DNA of 64,000 bases from Neptunomonas japonica JAMM 1380 (GCF_016592555.1 NZ_AP014546.1:1178001-1242000), one strand, 5' to 3'; positions 43,451 to 53,265 are shown, counted from the stretch's first letter. Notes: a model not told the origin generated them from the letters alone. Translations and numbers: made by a program.

Positions 43451-45562
43451 ATGAGTTATCAGGTTCTTGCACGTAAGTGGCGTCCTAAGCGCTTTAAAGA
43501 GATGGTGGGGCAGGAGCATGTCCTGAAAGCGCTAGTGAATGCGCTGGATCAGGATCGCCTGCACCATGCTTATCTTTTCACCGGTACGCGTGGTGTCGGT
43601 AAGACATCAATCGCGCGTTTATTTGCTAAATCACTAAACTGTGAGACCGGTGTATCGTCTGAACCATGTGGTGAATGTAGTGCTTGTCGGGAGATTGCTG
43701 AAGGGCGTTTTATCGATTTAATCGAAGTGGATGCGGCGTCACGTACCAAGGTTGAAGATACTCGCGAATTACTTGAAAACGTTCAGTACGCACCAACCCA
43801 TGGCCGCTTTAAAGTTTACCTGATAGATGAAGTGCACATGCTCTCCAGCCACTCTTTCAACGCCTTGTTGAAAACCCTGGAGGAGCCGCCTGCACATGTT
43901 AAATTTTTGCTTGCCACGACCGACCCGCAAAAGTTGCCAGTCACAATTCTGTCGCGTTGTTTGCAGTTTAATCTTAAAAACCTGATTCCCGAGCGGATTG
44001 TTGAGCATCTTCAATTTGTTCTTTCTGAAGAGAGCGTCGGTTTTGAAGACCCAGCTTTATGGTTATTAGCGCGCTCTGCTGATGGTTCGATGCGTGATGC
44101 GCTGAGTTTAACTGATCAGTCAATTGCTTTTGGTAGCGGTACTGTTTTTGAAGCGGATGTTCGTTCGATGCTCGGTGCTATCGATCAGCGCTTGGTTTAC
44201 CGCTTACTTGATGAGCTAGCAGCACATAACCCGCGCGATCTATTAGGCGTAGTTGCTGAGCTAGCGCTATTTTCGCCTGATTATATGAATGTGCTGGGCG
44301 ATCTGATTAGCTTGCTTCATCGTGTTGCAGTTGCTCAAGCTATTCCTGATGCAATTGATAATAGTATGGGTGATCAAGAGTCGGTAACTAAACTCGCGCA
44401 ACAGCTAACAGCTGAAGATGTTCAGTTGTTTTACCAAATTGCCTTGATGGGGCGAAAGGATTTACCTTTTGTGCCAGATGCGCGTGAAGGTTTAGAGATG
44501 GTTCTGTTGCGTATGTTGGCGTTTCGTCCGGCGGATATTGCACCAAGGCCAGTGGCGTTGCAACAAGATATTTTAGTGCCTAAAGAGGCTGGACAAGTAA
44601 TACCAGTAGAGCCAATATCCTCTCCAGCTCCAGCTCCAGCTCCAGCTCCAGCTCCAGCTCCAGCTCCAGCTCCAGCTCCAGCTCCAGCTCCAGCTCCAGC
44701 TCCAGCTCCAGCTCCAGCTCCAGCTCCAGCTCCAGCTCCAGCTCCAGCTCCAGCTCCAGCTCCAGCTCCAGCTCCAGCTCCAGCTCCAATACCTGTACAG
44801 GCTTCAGACTTAGAGCCGCCTCCGTATGATGAGTCTGATATTCCCGTAGCGGATACTGATGATGAGGTAAGCCCGGCAAAAAAGCCTTCAGGCCAACTCA
44901 CTAAGCCTGTTGTTAATGGCCGGGATCAGTTGGAGCAAGTGCATTCGCCTATAATAGGTAAGCCTGAGCCAGAAGTGGCATTAGGGCAAGTGCTAGAGCA
45001 GCAAACAGAATCTGAGTTGTTTACTCAGCCTGAGTTTGTTGAGCCAGTGATGCCTGTTCCGCTAGCAACTATACCGGCGGTTGTTGCGGAAAAAACAAAA
45101 TCCTCCTCTGTTGTATCAACAGCGCCTTTGATAGTAGTAGAGGTGCCAGCGGATATTCCACGGACCCTAGCTGACTGTCAGCTAGAAAATTGGGTGCTGT
45201 TATTAGGGCATGTCGGCTTAACTGGCATGACTGCAAACATAGCCAGTAACTTATCGTTGGAAGTGGTGTCTGAGCAGCAGATGATATTTCATTATCGTGC
45301 TGAACAAGATGCTGTGCTTGATGATGTACAAAAGCAGCGTATCCAAGACGCACTTTGTCATTATTTTACAACCTCAATTGAGGTAGAATTTGTGAAAGCA
45401 GTGCAAACGCGAGAGACGCCTAGCCAATATTTCGCTCGACTCAAAGCCGAGCGGCTGGTGGTGGCTATTTCGGCGTTTGAGGGTGATAGCACAGTGCAGA
45501 TGTTAGTATCACATTTTAATGGAACGATAGATCGTGATTCCATTTTCCCAATTGACCCGTAA
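43451..45562 (+). CDS. dnaX: DNA polymerase III tau (and gamma by frameshift)
   Basis: 703 residues for tau. Clamp-loader AAA+ domain: Walker A GTRGVGKTS (about 45-53), Cys4 zinc module ending in CGECSAC, DEVHML (Walker B), SRC sensor 1 in ILSRCLQF. Domain III ends near residue 375. A Pro-Ala linker (392-446) follows, then the tau-only domains IV-V that bind DnaB helicase and the polymerase core. A -1 frameshift site at 44878-44884 should make gamma of 484 residues. First of the conserved series dnaX-ybaB-recR-rnd-ycgL-ycgN. Confidence 0.96.
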   Translation: MSYQVLARKWRPKRFKEMVGQEHVLKALVNALDQDRLHHAYLFTGTRGVGKTSIARLFAKSLNCETGVSSEPCGECSACREIAEGRFIDLIEVDAASRTKVEDTRELLENVQYAPTHGRFKVYLIDEVHMLSSHSFNALLKTLEEPPAHVKFLLATTDPQKLPVTILSRCLQFNLKNLIPERIVEHLQFVLSEESVGFEDPALWLLARSADGSMRDALSLTDQSIAFGSGTVFEADVRSMLGAIDQRLVYRLLDELAAHNPRDLLGVVAELALFSPDYMNVLGDLISLLHRVAVAQAIPDAIDNSMGDQESVTKLAQQLTAEDVQLFYQIALMGRKDLPFVPDAREGLEMVLLRMLAFRPADIAPRPVALQQDILVPKEAGQVIPVEPISSPAPAPAPAPAPAPAPAPAPAPAPAPAPAPAPAPAPAPAPAPAPAPAPAPAPAPAPIPVQASDLEPPPYDESDIPVADTDDEVSPAKKPSGQLTKPVVNGRDQLEQVHSPIIGKPEPEVALGQVLEQQTESELFTQPEFVEPVMPVPLATIPAVVAEKTKSSSVVSTAPLIVVEVPADIPRTLADCQLENWVLLLGHVGLTGMTANIASNLSLEVVSEQQMIFHYRAEQDAVLDDVQKQRIQDALCHYFTTSIEVEFVKAVQTRETPSQYFARLKAERLVVAISAFEGDSTVQMLVSHFNGTIDRDSIFPIDP
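44624..44788 (+). repeat. 27 perfect CCAGCT units in dnaX
   Basis: Units run from 44624 to 44785 with no mismatch, plus a partial CCA. They encode (Pro-Ala)27-Pro in the linker between the clamp-loader domains and the tau-specific end. Six-base units keep the frame, so copy number can change without loss of function. Long frames on the opposite strand over this region (Gly-Ala and Leu-Glu repeats) are artefacts of it. Confidence 0.98.
44864..44909 (+). promoter_or_regulatory. dnaX programmed -1 frameshift signal
   Basis: Three parts in order. GAGG (44864-44867), a Shine-Dalgarno-like stimulator, ends ten bases before the slippery heptamer. A_AAA_AAG (44878-44884) is in the correct frame (codons GCA AAA AAG, 476-478), the same heptamer and frame as E. 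coli. CAGGC (44889-44893) pairs with GCCTG (44905-44909) four bases after. Shift by -1 gives six codons (AFRPTH) and TAA at 44902-44904, so gamma is 484 residues. Confidence 0.88.
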
Positions 45563-45578
45563 GAAGTGAGGTAAAAAG

Positions 45579-45905
45579 ATGATGAAAGGTGGTATGGGTA
45601 ATCTTATGAAGCAGGCGCAAAAGATGCAGGAAGATTTGCAGAAAGCGCAGGCAGAAGTTGCTAATTTAGAAGTAAATGGCGAGTCAGGCGCAGGCTTAGT
45701 AAAAATCGTAATGAATGGTCGTCATGATGTTAAGCGTGTTGCTATTGATGCCAGCTTGATGGAAGAAGATAAAGATATCCTAGAAGACTTGATTGCGGCA
45801 GCAGTTAACGATGCTGTGCGCAAAGTTGAAACGCAGTCTCAAGAAAAAATGGCAAGTGTGACCGGTGGCATGGCTATGCCTCCTGGTTTTAATATGCCGT
45901 TTTAA
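45579..45905 (+). CDS. ybaB: YbaB/EbfC nucleoid-associated protein
   Basis: 108 residues, dimeric YbaB fold: [20 protein letters not shown] helix, [20 protein letters not shown] strands and the C-terminal helix with [12 protein letters not shown]. It binds DNA in a loosely specific way. Typical place between dnaX and recR: 17 bases after dnaX and four before recR. A double ATG start is present (45579 and 45582). Confidence 0.95.
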   Translation: MMKGGMGNLMKQAQKMQEDLQKAQAEVANLEVNGESGAGLVKIVMNGRHDVKRVAIDASLMEEDKDILEDLIAAAVNDAVRKVETQSQEKMASVTGGMAMPPGFNMPF

Positions 45906-45908
45906 GCG

Positions 45909-46505
45909 ATGTCATTTAGTCCTTTAATTCAGCAATTAGTAACCGCTTTACGCTGTTTGCCAGGTGTTGGGCCTAAAAGTGCCCAGCGCATGGCGTTTCA
46001 TCTGCTTGAGCGTGACCGTAATGCTGCACTCGAGCTATCCGCTGCGCTTGCGCAGGCGGCTGAAGAAGTATCTGAATGTCAGCAGTGTCGGACGCTTAGC
46101 GAAACCGATATCTGTGAGTTGTGTGCATCGTTAAGCCGTGATCGGAGTTCTTTATGTGTGCTTGAGTCTCCAATGGACGTTGTGGCTATCGAGCAAACAA
46201 ATAGTTTTGCAGGGGTCTACTTTGTGCTTGGGGGGCATTTGTCTCCAATAGACGGTGTGGGTCCTGATGATATAGGTATTAGTCAGTTACTTGAGCGAAT
46301 TGCTCAAGGTGAGGTTAAAGAGGTTATCATTGCGACAAACCCGACGGTGGAGGGTGATGCTACTGCTCACTATATTGCAGAGCAGCTGAAGCGCACAGAG
46401 CTAAAAGTGACACGTATTGCTCACGGAGTGCCTGTGGGTGGTGAACTTGAATATGTTGATGGTGGAACCTTGGCGCATGCATTGGCCGGGCGGCGTCTGC
46501 TGTGA
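45909..46505 (+). CDS. recR: Recombination protein RecR
   Basis: 198 residues, the usual length. N-terminal helix-hairpin-helix ([20 protein letters not shown]), Cys4 zinc finger ([16 protein letters not shown]), Toprim domain ([15 protein letters not shown]) and Walker-B-like tail ([21 protein letters not shown]). With RecF and RecO it loads RecA at gapped DNA. Coupled with ybaB. Confidence 0.97.
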   Translation: MSFSPLIQQLVTALRCLPGVGPKSAQRMAFHLLERDRNAALELSAALAQAAEEVSECQQCRTLSETDICELCASLSRDRSSLCVLESPMDVVAIEQTNSFAGVYFVLGGHLSPIDGVGPDDIGISQLLERIAQGEVKEVIIATNPTVEGDATAHYIAEQLKRTELKVTRIAHGVPVGGELEYVDGGTLAHALAGRRLL

Positions 46506-46514
46506 GGCTAATGC

Positions 46515-47693
46515 ATGAAAACGGATAGTTATGATTGGTCAGTATTAGAGGCCTCGGCTCAAAAGCCTATTCATATATCAACCCATGAGTCGCTTGTTGA
46601 ATGCTGTGCTCGTTGGCAATCGTTACCGATGATAGCGCTGGATACAGAGTTTCAGCGAATTGATACTTTTTATCCTATTCCGGGTTTGATTCAGATAGCT
46701 GATGATCAGCATTGTTACCTTGTTGACCCGTTGAGTATTGATGATTTTTCTCCGTTAGCTGATGTCTTCACAAATCCTGATGTTTTGAAGATTATTCATG
46801 CGGGTAGTGAAGATTTAGAATTGTTTTACCATTCGCTGGGTGTTTTGCCGAGCCCGATTTTTGATACTCAGCTAGCCGCTGCCTTTGTTGGTTGGGGCTT
46901 TACGATGGGTTTGCAGCGTTTGGTTGAGCATACCTTGGATATTCAGATCGGTAAGGGTGAAACGACGTCTGATTGGCTTAAGCGTCCATTGAGTCAGGAG
47001 CAGGAAGTATATGCAGCGCTCGATGTTGCTTACTTACCCGCGATTTGTAAGATGCAAACAGCTGAGCTTGAGTTGCATGGTCGCTATGCATGGTTTGCAG
47101 AAGAGTCGGAAGTCGCTCTTAATAATGCACTTGACCAAGATCCAGATGGGCATGAGTATTATCGACGTTTTAGTCAGATGTGGGGTTTGTCGGGCATTAA
47201 GTTGGCTGTCTTGCGTGATGTATCTATGTGGCGTGAACAGCAATGTCGATTGAGAAATACACCGCGTAATTGGGTGCTGCGAAATCAAACTATCCTTTCT
47301 ATTGCTCAGAAGTTACCGCGTAACGCTTATGAGTTGGGACGCACAGAAGATATTAGACACAAAGTAGTGCGTGAAGAGGGGGAGGCGATTCTTGCTATAT
47401 TGTCTAATGCGCAAGATAGCCTAGAAAAAGCCCCGGTGTTGCCTATTCATCGTCCACTACCTATTATCTGGAATAAGCGTCTAAAAAAGTTAAAGGCTGT
47501 AGCGCGAGAAGTTGCTGAACAAATAGGCATAGCTCCAGAGATTTTGTTACGCAAGAAGGACTTAGAGGCGTTGGTGCGTAGTGGGTTAGAAACCTATGAC
47601 TATCAGTTGCCTAAAGAGCTCAATGGCTGGCGGCGAGACGTGGTTGGTTTGGCATTGTTGGATCAGTTAAAACAGTTTGATAAAAATGGTTAG
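46515..47693 (+). CDS. rnd: Ribonuclease D
   Basis: 392 residues. The DEDD exonuclease domain starts with ALDTEFQRIDTFYPI (Asp43 and Glu45), IIHAGSEDLELF gives the second Asp, and ALDVAYLPAI the YxxxD region. Two HRDC-type domains follow. It trims the 3' ends of tRNA and other stable RNAs. Ten bases after recR; rnd-ycgL-ycgN is a common set in this class. Confidence 0.95.
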   Translation: MKTDSYDWSVLEASAQKPIHISTHESLVECCARWQSLPMIALDTEFQRIDTFYPIPGLIQIADDQHCYLVDPLSIDDFSPLADVFTNPDVLKIIHAGSEDLELFYHSLGVLPSPIFDTQLAAAFVGWGFTMGLQRLVEHTLDIQIGKGETTSDWLKRPLSQEQEVYAALDVAYLPAICKMQTAELELHGRYAWFAEESEVALNNALDQDPDGHEYYRRFSQMWGLSGIKLAVLRDVSMWREQQCRLRNTPRNWVLRNQTILSIAQKLPRNAYELGRTEDIRHKVVREEGEAILAILSNAQDSLEKAPVLPIHRPLPIIWNKRLKKLKAVAREVAEQIGIAPEILLRKKDLEALVRSGLETYDYQLPKELNGWRRDVVGLALLDQLKQFDKNG

Positions 47694-47699
47694 TATTTA

Positions 47700-47987
47700 A
47701 TGATTATTTGCACGATTTATAAAAGTCCACTTAAAGATGAGATGTATCTTTATGTTGATAAAAAAGACGAGTTAAAGAAGGTTCCTGAAGCATTAATTGA
47801 GATGTTTGGAACGCCTTCGCATTTGATGGATATGCCGATGTTGCCTGGGCGTAAGCTGGCGAGAGTCGATGTTGAAAAAATGCTTGAGGGTATAAAGGAG
47901 AAGGGGTTCTATCTGCAGATGCCTCCTCCGAAAGAGGACTATATGCTGGATCTTTACCCTAATCGGCCTGAAACGGGTGTGCGCTAG
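47700..47987 (+). CDS. ycgL: YcgL domain protein
   Basis: 95 residues, the YcgL fold: [40 protein letters not shown] and the C-terminal [19 protein letters not shown]. Function in RNA metabolism has been suggested because of linkage to rnd; this remains open. It starts seven bases after rnd, and its stop overlaps the ycgN start by one base. Confidence 0.93.
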   Translation: MIICTIYKSPLKDEMYLYVDKKDELKKVPEALIEMFGTPSHLMDMPMLPGRKLARVDVEKMLEGIKEKGFYLQMPPPKEDYMLDLYPNRPETGVR

Positions 47988-48430
47988 TGGCACAGGAAGT
48001 TTTTTGGCGGACTAAGTCTTTGGTTGAAATGACGACGCCTGAGTGGGAGTCGTTGTGTGATGGTTGTGCTTTATGTTGCCTGCATAAGATTGAAGACGAA
48101 GATACTGAAGAAGTTTTTTATACAACGGTGGTATGTAATCTTTTAGATTTTGATAACTGTCGTTGTACGCAATATGAAAAACGTAGTCAGTTAGTCCCTA
48201 GTTGTGTGAAGTTGCGTCCTGAGGATGTAGAGAGCTTCCATTGGTTGCCGCCAACGTGTGCTTACCGGCTGATTCATGAAGGGCAGGAGTTGCCTGAGTG
48301 GCATCCGTTGATGTCTGGTGAAGAGAATTCGGTCATTAATGCTGGGGCTTCAGTGCTTCATGTTTATGCCGTCAAGGATAATGAAATTAGTGAAGATCAG
48401 CTGATCGATTATGTGTTGCTAGACGAGTAA
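47987..48430 (+). CDS. ycgN: YcgN/UPF0260 Cys-rich protein
   Basis: 147 residues with the UPF0260 cysteines: [37 protein letters not shown] and VPSCVKL, a likely metal or iron-sulfur site. GTG start at 47987 overlaps the ycgL stop (TAGTG). Function not established. The operon ends here with a strong terminator shared with rpsA. Confidence 0.92.
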   Translation: MAQEVFWRTKSLVEMTTPEWESLCDGCALCCLHKIEDEDTEEVFYTTVVCNLLDFDNCRCTQYEKRSQLVPSCVKLRPEDVESFHWLPPTCAYRLIHEGQELPEWHPLMSGEENSVINAGASVLHVYAVKDNEISEDQLIDYVLLDE

Positions 48431-48489
48431 GAATTGGCGGTTGCTGAGGTGGGTATCATCACTCATTTCGTACTGAAAGTTAGGCAATA

Positions 48490-48516
48490 AAAAAGGAGCA
48501 CTTAGTGCTCCTTTTT
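48490..48516. terminator. Two-way terminator between ycgN and rpsA
   Basis: AAAAAGGAGCAC (48490-48501) pairs with GTGCTCCTTTTT (48505-48516) around TTA. T tracts are present in both directions. Confidence 0.96.
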
Positions 48517-48536
48517 AATGCCTTCAAAACAACGAA

Positions 48537-50219
48537 TTAGTTGTTTTTGTTAGCCATTTGAGCTTTGATCAAGTCACCGATAGTGGTTGGACCAGCAGTT
48601 TCGACTTCCTGAGTACGAACAGCAGCAATAGCAGCTTTCTCATCAGCTTGGTCTTTAGCTTTGATAGATAGTGTGATTGCGCGGCTACGACGATCAATGT
48701 TAGTGATCTTCGCTTCAACTTCATCACCTTCTTTCAGTACAGTAGTTGCATCTTCAACACGGTCTGTGCTGATTTCAGAAACTTTCAATGTACCTTCAAT
48801 GCCTTCTGCAAGTTCAACAACAGCGCCTTTAGCGTCTACAGACTTAACAGTACCTTTAACGATAGTGTTTTTGTCGTTAGCTGCAGCGTATTCAGCAAAA
48901 GGATCGCTATCTAGCTGTTTAACGCCAAGAGAGATGCGCTCTTTTTCTGCGTCGATAGACAGGATAACTGCTTCAACTTCGTCGCCTTTCTTGAACTGAC
49001 GTAGCGCTGCTTCGGCATCGCCTTCCCAGCTAATGTCAGACATGTGAACTAGACCATCAAGGTCGTTTTCTAGGCCAACGAAGATACCGAAGTCAGTAAT
49101 AGTTTTGATCTGACCAGATACTTTGTCGTTTGTAGCGTACTGTTCAGCGAAAGCAACCCATGGGTTAACTGTGCACTGCTTGATACCTAGAGAAATACGA
49201 CGACGCTCTTCATCAACATCTAGAATCATAACTTCAACAGCTTCACCGATCTGAACAACTTTAGATGGGTGGATGTTTTTGTTAGTCCAAGACATTTCAG
49301 AAACGTGAACCAGACCTTCAACGCCGTCTTCGATAGAAGCGAAGCAACCGTAGTCAGTTAGGTTGGTGATGCGTGCGTTGCACTTAGTTCCAGCAGGGTA
49401 ACGGTTTTTAATAGCTTCCCACGGATCTTCAGACAGCTGTTTCAGACCTAGAGAAATACGACCAGTTTCTTTGTCGAATTTAATGATCTTAACAGAGATC
49501 TCGTCACCTGGGTTCAGCATTTCGCTTGGGTGAGAAATACGCTTCCAAGCCATGTCTGTGATATGCAACAGACCATCAACACCGCCTAGATCAATGAACG
49601 CACCGTAGTTGGTTAGGTTCTTAACGAAACCTTTAGCAACTTGGCCTTCTTCTAGAGCAGCCAGGATCTCATCACGCTGAGCGCTGTTAGCTTCTTGAAG
49701 AACTGCACGACGAGAAACAACAACGTTGTTGCGCTTCTGGTCCAGTTTGATCAATTTGAATTCTAGTTCTTTACCTTCTAGATGGTCGATATCGCGAACA
49801 GGGCGAACATCTACCAAAGAACCAGGCAAGAAACCTTGGATGTTGTTGATGCTAACAGTGAATCCACCTTTAACCTTACCGTTGATAACACCAGTAACAG
49901 TTTCTTCAGCTTCAAATTTAGCTTCAAGTACTTCCCAAGCTTCAGCGCGTTTAGCTTTTTCGCGAGAAAGTTTTGTTTCACCAAAACCATCTTCTACTGC
50001 TTCCAGAGAAACTTTAACGCTATCGCCGATTTTAATTTCCAGCTCGTTAGCGTCGTTTAAGAACTGTACGCGAGGAATAACCGCTTCAGATTTAAGACCA
50101 GCGTTAACTGTAACCCAGTCGCTGTCGATATCGATAACTTCACCGATAACAAGCGTACCTGGTTTCATGTCTACATTAAGAAGGGATTCTTCAAACAGTT
50201 CTGCAAAGCTTTCGCTCAT
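48537..50219 (-). CDS. rpsA: Ribosomal protein S1
   Basis: 560 residues (E. coli 557) with six S1 domains; the start [20 protein letters not shown] matches the ribosome-binding N terminus and repeats 3 to 5 carry [20 protein letters not shown] and [11 protein letters not shown]1 binds mRNA leaders and the 30S subunit. The mRNA leader has three hairpins. It is usually between cmk and ihfB in this class; neither is next to it here. Confidence 0.97.
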   Translation of the reverse strand: MSESFAELFEESLLNVDMKPGTLVIGEVIDIDSDWVTVNAGLKSEAVIPRVQFLNDANELEIKIGDSVKVSLEAVEDGFGETKLSREKAKRAEAWEVLEAKFEAEETVTGVINGKVKGGFTVSINNIQGFLPGSLVDVRPVRDIDHLEGKELEFKLIKLDQKRNNVVVSRRAVLQEANSAQRDEILAALEEGQVAKGFVKNLTNYGAFIDLGGVDGLLHITDMAWKRISHPSEMLNPGDEISVKIIKFDKETGRISLGLKQLSEDPWEAIKNRYPAGTKCNARITNLTDYGCFASIEDGVEGLVHVSEMSWTNKNIHPSKVVQIGEAVEVMILDVDEERRRISLGIKQCTVNPWVAFAEQYATNDKVSGQIKTITDFGIFVGLENDLDGLVHMSDISWEGDAEAALRQFKKGDEVEAVILSIDAEKERISLGVKQLDSDPFAEYAAANDKNTIVKGTVKSVDAKGAVVELAEGIEGTLKVSEISTDRVEDATTVLKEGDEVEAKITNIDRRSRAITLSIKAKDQADEKAAIAAVRTQEVETAGPTTIGDLIKAQMANKNN

Positions 50220-50240
50220 GAAAGTGTCCTATATATTGTG

Positions 50241-50340
50241 GCCGGGGATAGTAAAAAATCCGGCACGTAACCTGTAACGCCAGCTTACAGGGTCAGATTA
50301 TATAATGTGTAATTGTATTGCTGGCTAGCAGTTACACATT
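50241..50340 (-). promoter_or_regulatory. Three-hairpin leader of rpsA mRNA
   Basis: Three inverted repeats lie in a row before the start: GCCGG/CCGGC (50241-50245 with 50260-50264), CTGTAA/TTACAG (50272-50277 with 50285-50290) and AATGTGTAA/TTACACATT (50304-50312 with 50332-50340). E. coli rpsA also has three hairpins and a weak Shine-Dalgarno site, through which S1 represses its own translation. Here only AGGA about ten bases before the ATG is seen. The likely -10 (TATAAT-like) lies upstream near 50360-50366. Confidence 0.75.
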
Positions 50341-50400
50341 AGAGAAATTTGAGGGCATATTATACATAATCCAGCGGAGTGTAGGTAGAGGTATTTAGAT

Positions 50401-51174
50401 TTATACCCTATCGTTATCCAGTTTCTTGCGAACGGAGAGCTGGCATGGGGCGAGGACAGAGGATAAATCTTGAAATAGCATTTCAGATAAAGTGGATGAG
50501 TCCTCAGTACGAAAATAGTTAGCCAGCTTACGTTCTTCTGTTCTTGAGTTGGCTGCTACTTCAACTCCATCGCCAACACAAAAGGCATAGGCGGGTAAGT
50601 AATCACTAATAACTGCAAGTTTCATGTCTTCGGAAAGCATTAAGCGATTACGTGTAATGTAAGCTTTGTATTCAGCAGCGCCTGCGGCTGACATGATTTC
50701 AATCTGCATGGTACTAAAGCGATCTGCATCAGGGCTACGTATTAAGAAAGCTTTTAGCTGTCGCTCAACTGACCTTAGCTCGTCTTTTAATTTTTGCGGA
50801 GCAAAATGTTCATTTAATTCTTTGTATTCGGTGAGCTCTTGAATCTTGGACTCAAGTTTCTCAATCTCGCTTTGTAGCACTTTGTTTTCATCTAACAGGC
50901 CGTCTTTATCACGCATAAGGCCATGAATAACTTTTTGTGTTGGTGTAAGTTTGTCCAGATCAAAAGTAGGAGGCAGCTGCACGGTGCCTAATTTTCCTGT
51001 TGTTTCCATACTGCGGGATGTGGCGACCATCTCATAACCAAAGCGTTCTAGCTCTTTGCTATTTTGCTTATGTTGATCATCCATTTTCTGATAAACCATA
51101 TATCCACCTACCCCTAATCCGGCTAGCAGTAGGGGAAGGGTTATAGAGAGTATCAGTGTTTTTTTGAGCGCCAT
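50401..51174 (-). CDS. Membrane-anchored coiled-coil protein downstream of prc
   Basis: 257 residues. N-terminal membrane helix (LILSITLPLLLAGLGVGGYM), a coiled-coil (about residues 95-145, LLDENKVLQSEIEKLESKIQ), then a globular C-terminal region with two cysteines (FCVGDG, APCQLS). I do not recognise the family. It lies 18 bases after prc on the same strand, so it is co-transcribed and may help that periplasmic protease; the topology (short cytoplasmic end, periplasmic body) would allow it. Confidence 0.65.
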   Translation of the reverse strand: MALKKTLILSITLPLLLAGLGVGGYMVYQKMDDQHKQNSKELERFGYEMVATSRSMETTGKLGTVQLPPTFDLDKLTPTQKVIHGLMRDKDGLLDENKVLQSEIEKLESKIQELTEYKELNEHFAPQKLKDELRSVERQLKAFLIRSPDADRFSTMQIEIMSAAGAAEYKAYITRNRLMLSEDMKLAVISDYLPAYAFCVGDGVEVAANSRTEERKLANYFRTEDSSTLSEMLFQDLSSVLAPCQLSVRKKLDNDRV

Positions 51175-51192
51175 ATCCGTATTGACCCAGTC

Positions 51193-53265
51193 TTATTGTG
51201 GATTATAGGTTGTAATAAGCTGTTTTGTTAGATCGACCATATCTAGAAGAATCTTTCCGCTTTCTTGTAGAATTGCTTCAGACCCTGCTGTGATAGGGCG
51301 GCCTTCTTCATCTTTTTTTAGCAGGGCTTCAAGGTCAGCTAATTTGGTTATTAGCTGTTGCCCTTTTGCTAAGCGTCTTCTGTTTTCGGCATCCACTTGC
51401 CATTTATCAGCTTGGTCGCGTTTTGCTAATAGTTTTATTTCATTCAGTGGGAAAGAGTTATCTTTTTTAGCTTCAGATTGGCGAACTATTTGTTCGCGTA
51501 AAAAGTTAAAATCGGGCTGATTGCTAGTGCGAAGGGTATGGCGTTTATTTAGCTCATCCTTAAAAGAAGCGATGCCTTTATAAAAACCATGACGAGCTTG
51601 AGGGACTGTATCCCAAGGGAGGGCCCCATCAAGTGCGCTTTCACCAATTTCTGTGGTGTCGTAAGCTTCAGGAAAGGAGATATCTGGAACAACCCCTTTG
51701 TGCTGAGTGCTCTCCCCTGAAATACGATAAAACTTAGCATTTGTAAGCTTCAATTGGCCGTGCTGTAGCGCTTGTAATGTTTGCACTGTACCTTTTCCAA
51801 ATGTTTGATTACCAACAATCACACCACGTTGATAATCTTGAATAGCGCCAGCGAAAATTTCTGATGCCGAAGCGCTTAAGCGGTTAACGACTACCGCGAG
51901 TGGGCCGTTATAGGCTATTTTAGGGTTGAAGTCTCCTTGGATCTCAATATGGTTATTCGGAAACTTAATTTGAACCGTTGGGCCTCGGTCAATGAATAAG
52001 CCGACTAGATCATTGGCTTCTCGCAACGAGCCGCCACCATTATTTCGTAGATCTATTATAAGGCCGTCTACTGCTTCAGATTTAAGTTCAGTTATCAGCT
52101 TTTCAACATCTCTTGTAGTGCTTTTGTAGTTTTTTTCACCGCGTTGAAGAGCGGCAAAGTCAATGTAAAAAGCAGGGATATCGATTACACCGAGCTTATA
52201 ATCTTTGTTGTTGTATGTAACATCAATAATACGTTTTTGTGCCGCTTGCTCTTCAAGTGCAACGGTATTGCGCTTGATAGAAATGGTTTTACGTCCTGCT
52301 TTGTCTTCGCTATCAGAAGGAATTATTTCTAGTCGGACTACTGAGCCTTTAGGGCCGCGAATAAGGTCAACCACATCATCTAAACGCCAGCCGACTACAT
52401 CTTCAATTTCCCCGTTTTCTTGACCAACACCGACAATTAAATCAGCAGGCTTTAATTGCCCTGTTTTATCGGCAGGGCCAGCAGGAACCAAGCGTACAAT
52501 TTTTGTAAACTCGTTTTCACTCTGTAGTACTGCACCTATCCCTTCAAGAGATAAGCTCATGTTTATTTTAAAATTTTCAGAATTTCTAGGTGAAAAATAT
52601 GAGGTGTGAGGATCAAAGTATTTAGTGAACACATTGGCAAAGCGCTGAAAAACATCTTCGCTTTTATTCTGTTTGAGGCGTTTTAGCTGATTAGAGTAAC
52701 GTTTGATCAACGTAGCTTTTGCTTCTTGCTCGGACTTGTCAGCTAGCATGAGGTTTAAAATGGCACTTTTAATGCGTTTACGCCAAAGGTTGTTCATCTC
52801 CTCTTGTGAATTTACCCACTGGGCGTTTTCACGGTCAGTATCTAATGTTTCATTCAACTCGAAATTGAAGGGGGTCGGATCTTTTAGTCTATCAATAGTC
52901 CAGCTAAGCCTTTCTACAACACGCTTTTGCTGGCGATTGTAGATAGCGAATGCGCTATCTAAGTTGCCTGCAAGAATCGAATCATCAATTTCATAACGGT
53001 ATGCTTCAAAATCGTTGATATCTTTTTGGAAAAAATAACTACGTGATGAATCCAGCTCGGAGAGATATTTATCTAATAAGCCACTAGACAGAGTATCATC
53101 AACATTAATTTTATTATAATGGCCGACATTTAAGGAACTGATAATATCTTTCATAGTCTGTTGGTGCACTGCTTCAGGGCGTAATTGCGTAATATCAGCA
53201 GTCGCTAAAGCAACGAGTGGTGTTAACAAACATAGGGCAAGAGAGTTACGTAAACCTTTCAACAT
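51193..53265 (-). CDS. prc: Tail-specific protease Prc
   Basis: 690 residues. Signal peptide (SLALCLLTPLVALATA), N-terminal helical lid, PDZ domain (LSLEGIGAVLQSENEFTKIV, GPADKTGQLKPADLIVGVGQ), S41 peptidase core with Ser in LSASASEIFAG and Lys in GNQTFGKGTVQ, and the C-terminal DUF3340 domain. The Ser-Lys dyad cuts periplasmic proteins and peptidoglycan hydrolases with exposed hydrophobic C termini. Its partner in E. coli is NlpI, not present here. Divergent from the FKBP gene with about 140 bases between. Confidence 0.95.
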   Translation of the reverse strand: MLKGLRNSLALCLLTPLVALATADITQLRPEAVHQQTMKDIISSLNVGHYNKINVDDTLSSGLLDKYLSELDSSRSYFFQKDINDFEAYRYEIDDSILAGNLDSAFAIYNRQQKRVVERLSWTIDRLKDPTPFNFELNETLDTDRENAQWVNSQEEMNNLWRKRIKSAILNLMLADKSEQEAKATLIKRYSNQLKRLKQNKSEDVFQRFANVFTKYFDPHTSYFSPRNSENFKINMSLSLEGIGAVLQSENEFTKIVRLVPAGPADKTGQLKPADLIVGVGQENGEIEDVVGWRLDDVVDLIRGPKGSVVRLEIIPSDSEDKAGRKTISIKRNTVALEEQAAQKRIIDVTYNNKDYKLGVIDIPAFYIDFAALQRGEKNYKSTTRDVEKLITELKSEAVDGLIIDLRNNGGGSLREANDLVGLFIDRGPTVQIKFPNNHIEIQGDFNPKIAYNGPLAVVVNRLSASASEIFAGAIQDYQRGVIVGNQTFGKGTVQTLQALQHGQLKLTNAKFYRISGESTQHKGVVPDISFPEAYDTTEIGESALDGALPWDTVPQARHGFYKGIASFKDELNKRHTLRTSNQPDFNFLREQIVRQSEAKKDNSFPLNEIKLLAKRDQADKWQVDAENRRRLAKGQQLITKLADLEALLKKDEEGRPITAGSEAILQESGKILLDMVDLTKQLITTYNPQ

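Noticed and set aside
44624..44788. Tandem repeat as a possible CRISPR array
   Set aside because: Units of six bases without spacers inside a coding frame; no cas genes.
44431..44901. Minus-strand ORFs with Gly-Ala or Leu-Glu repeats
   Set aside because: They are the complement of the CCAGCT array of dnaX, where six-base units open several frames at once.
48661..50277. Plus-strand ORFs opposite rpsA
   Set aside because: Ser/Thr-rich translations are typical complements of a highly expressed acidic gene.
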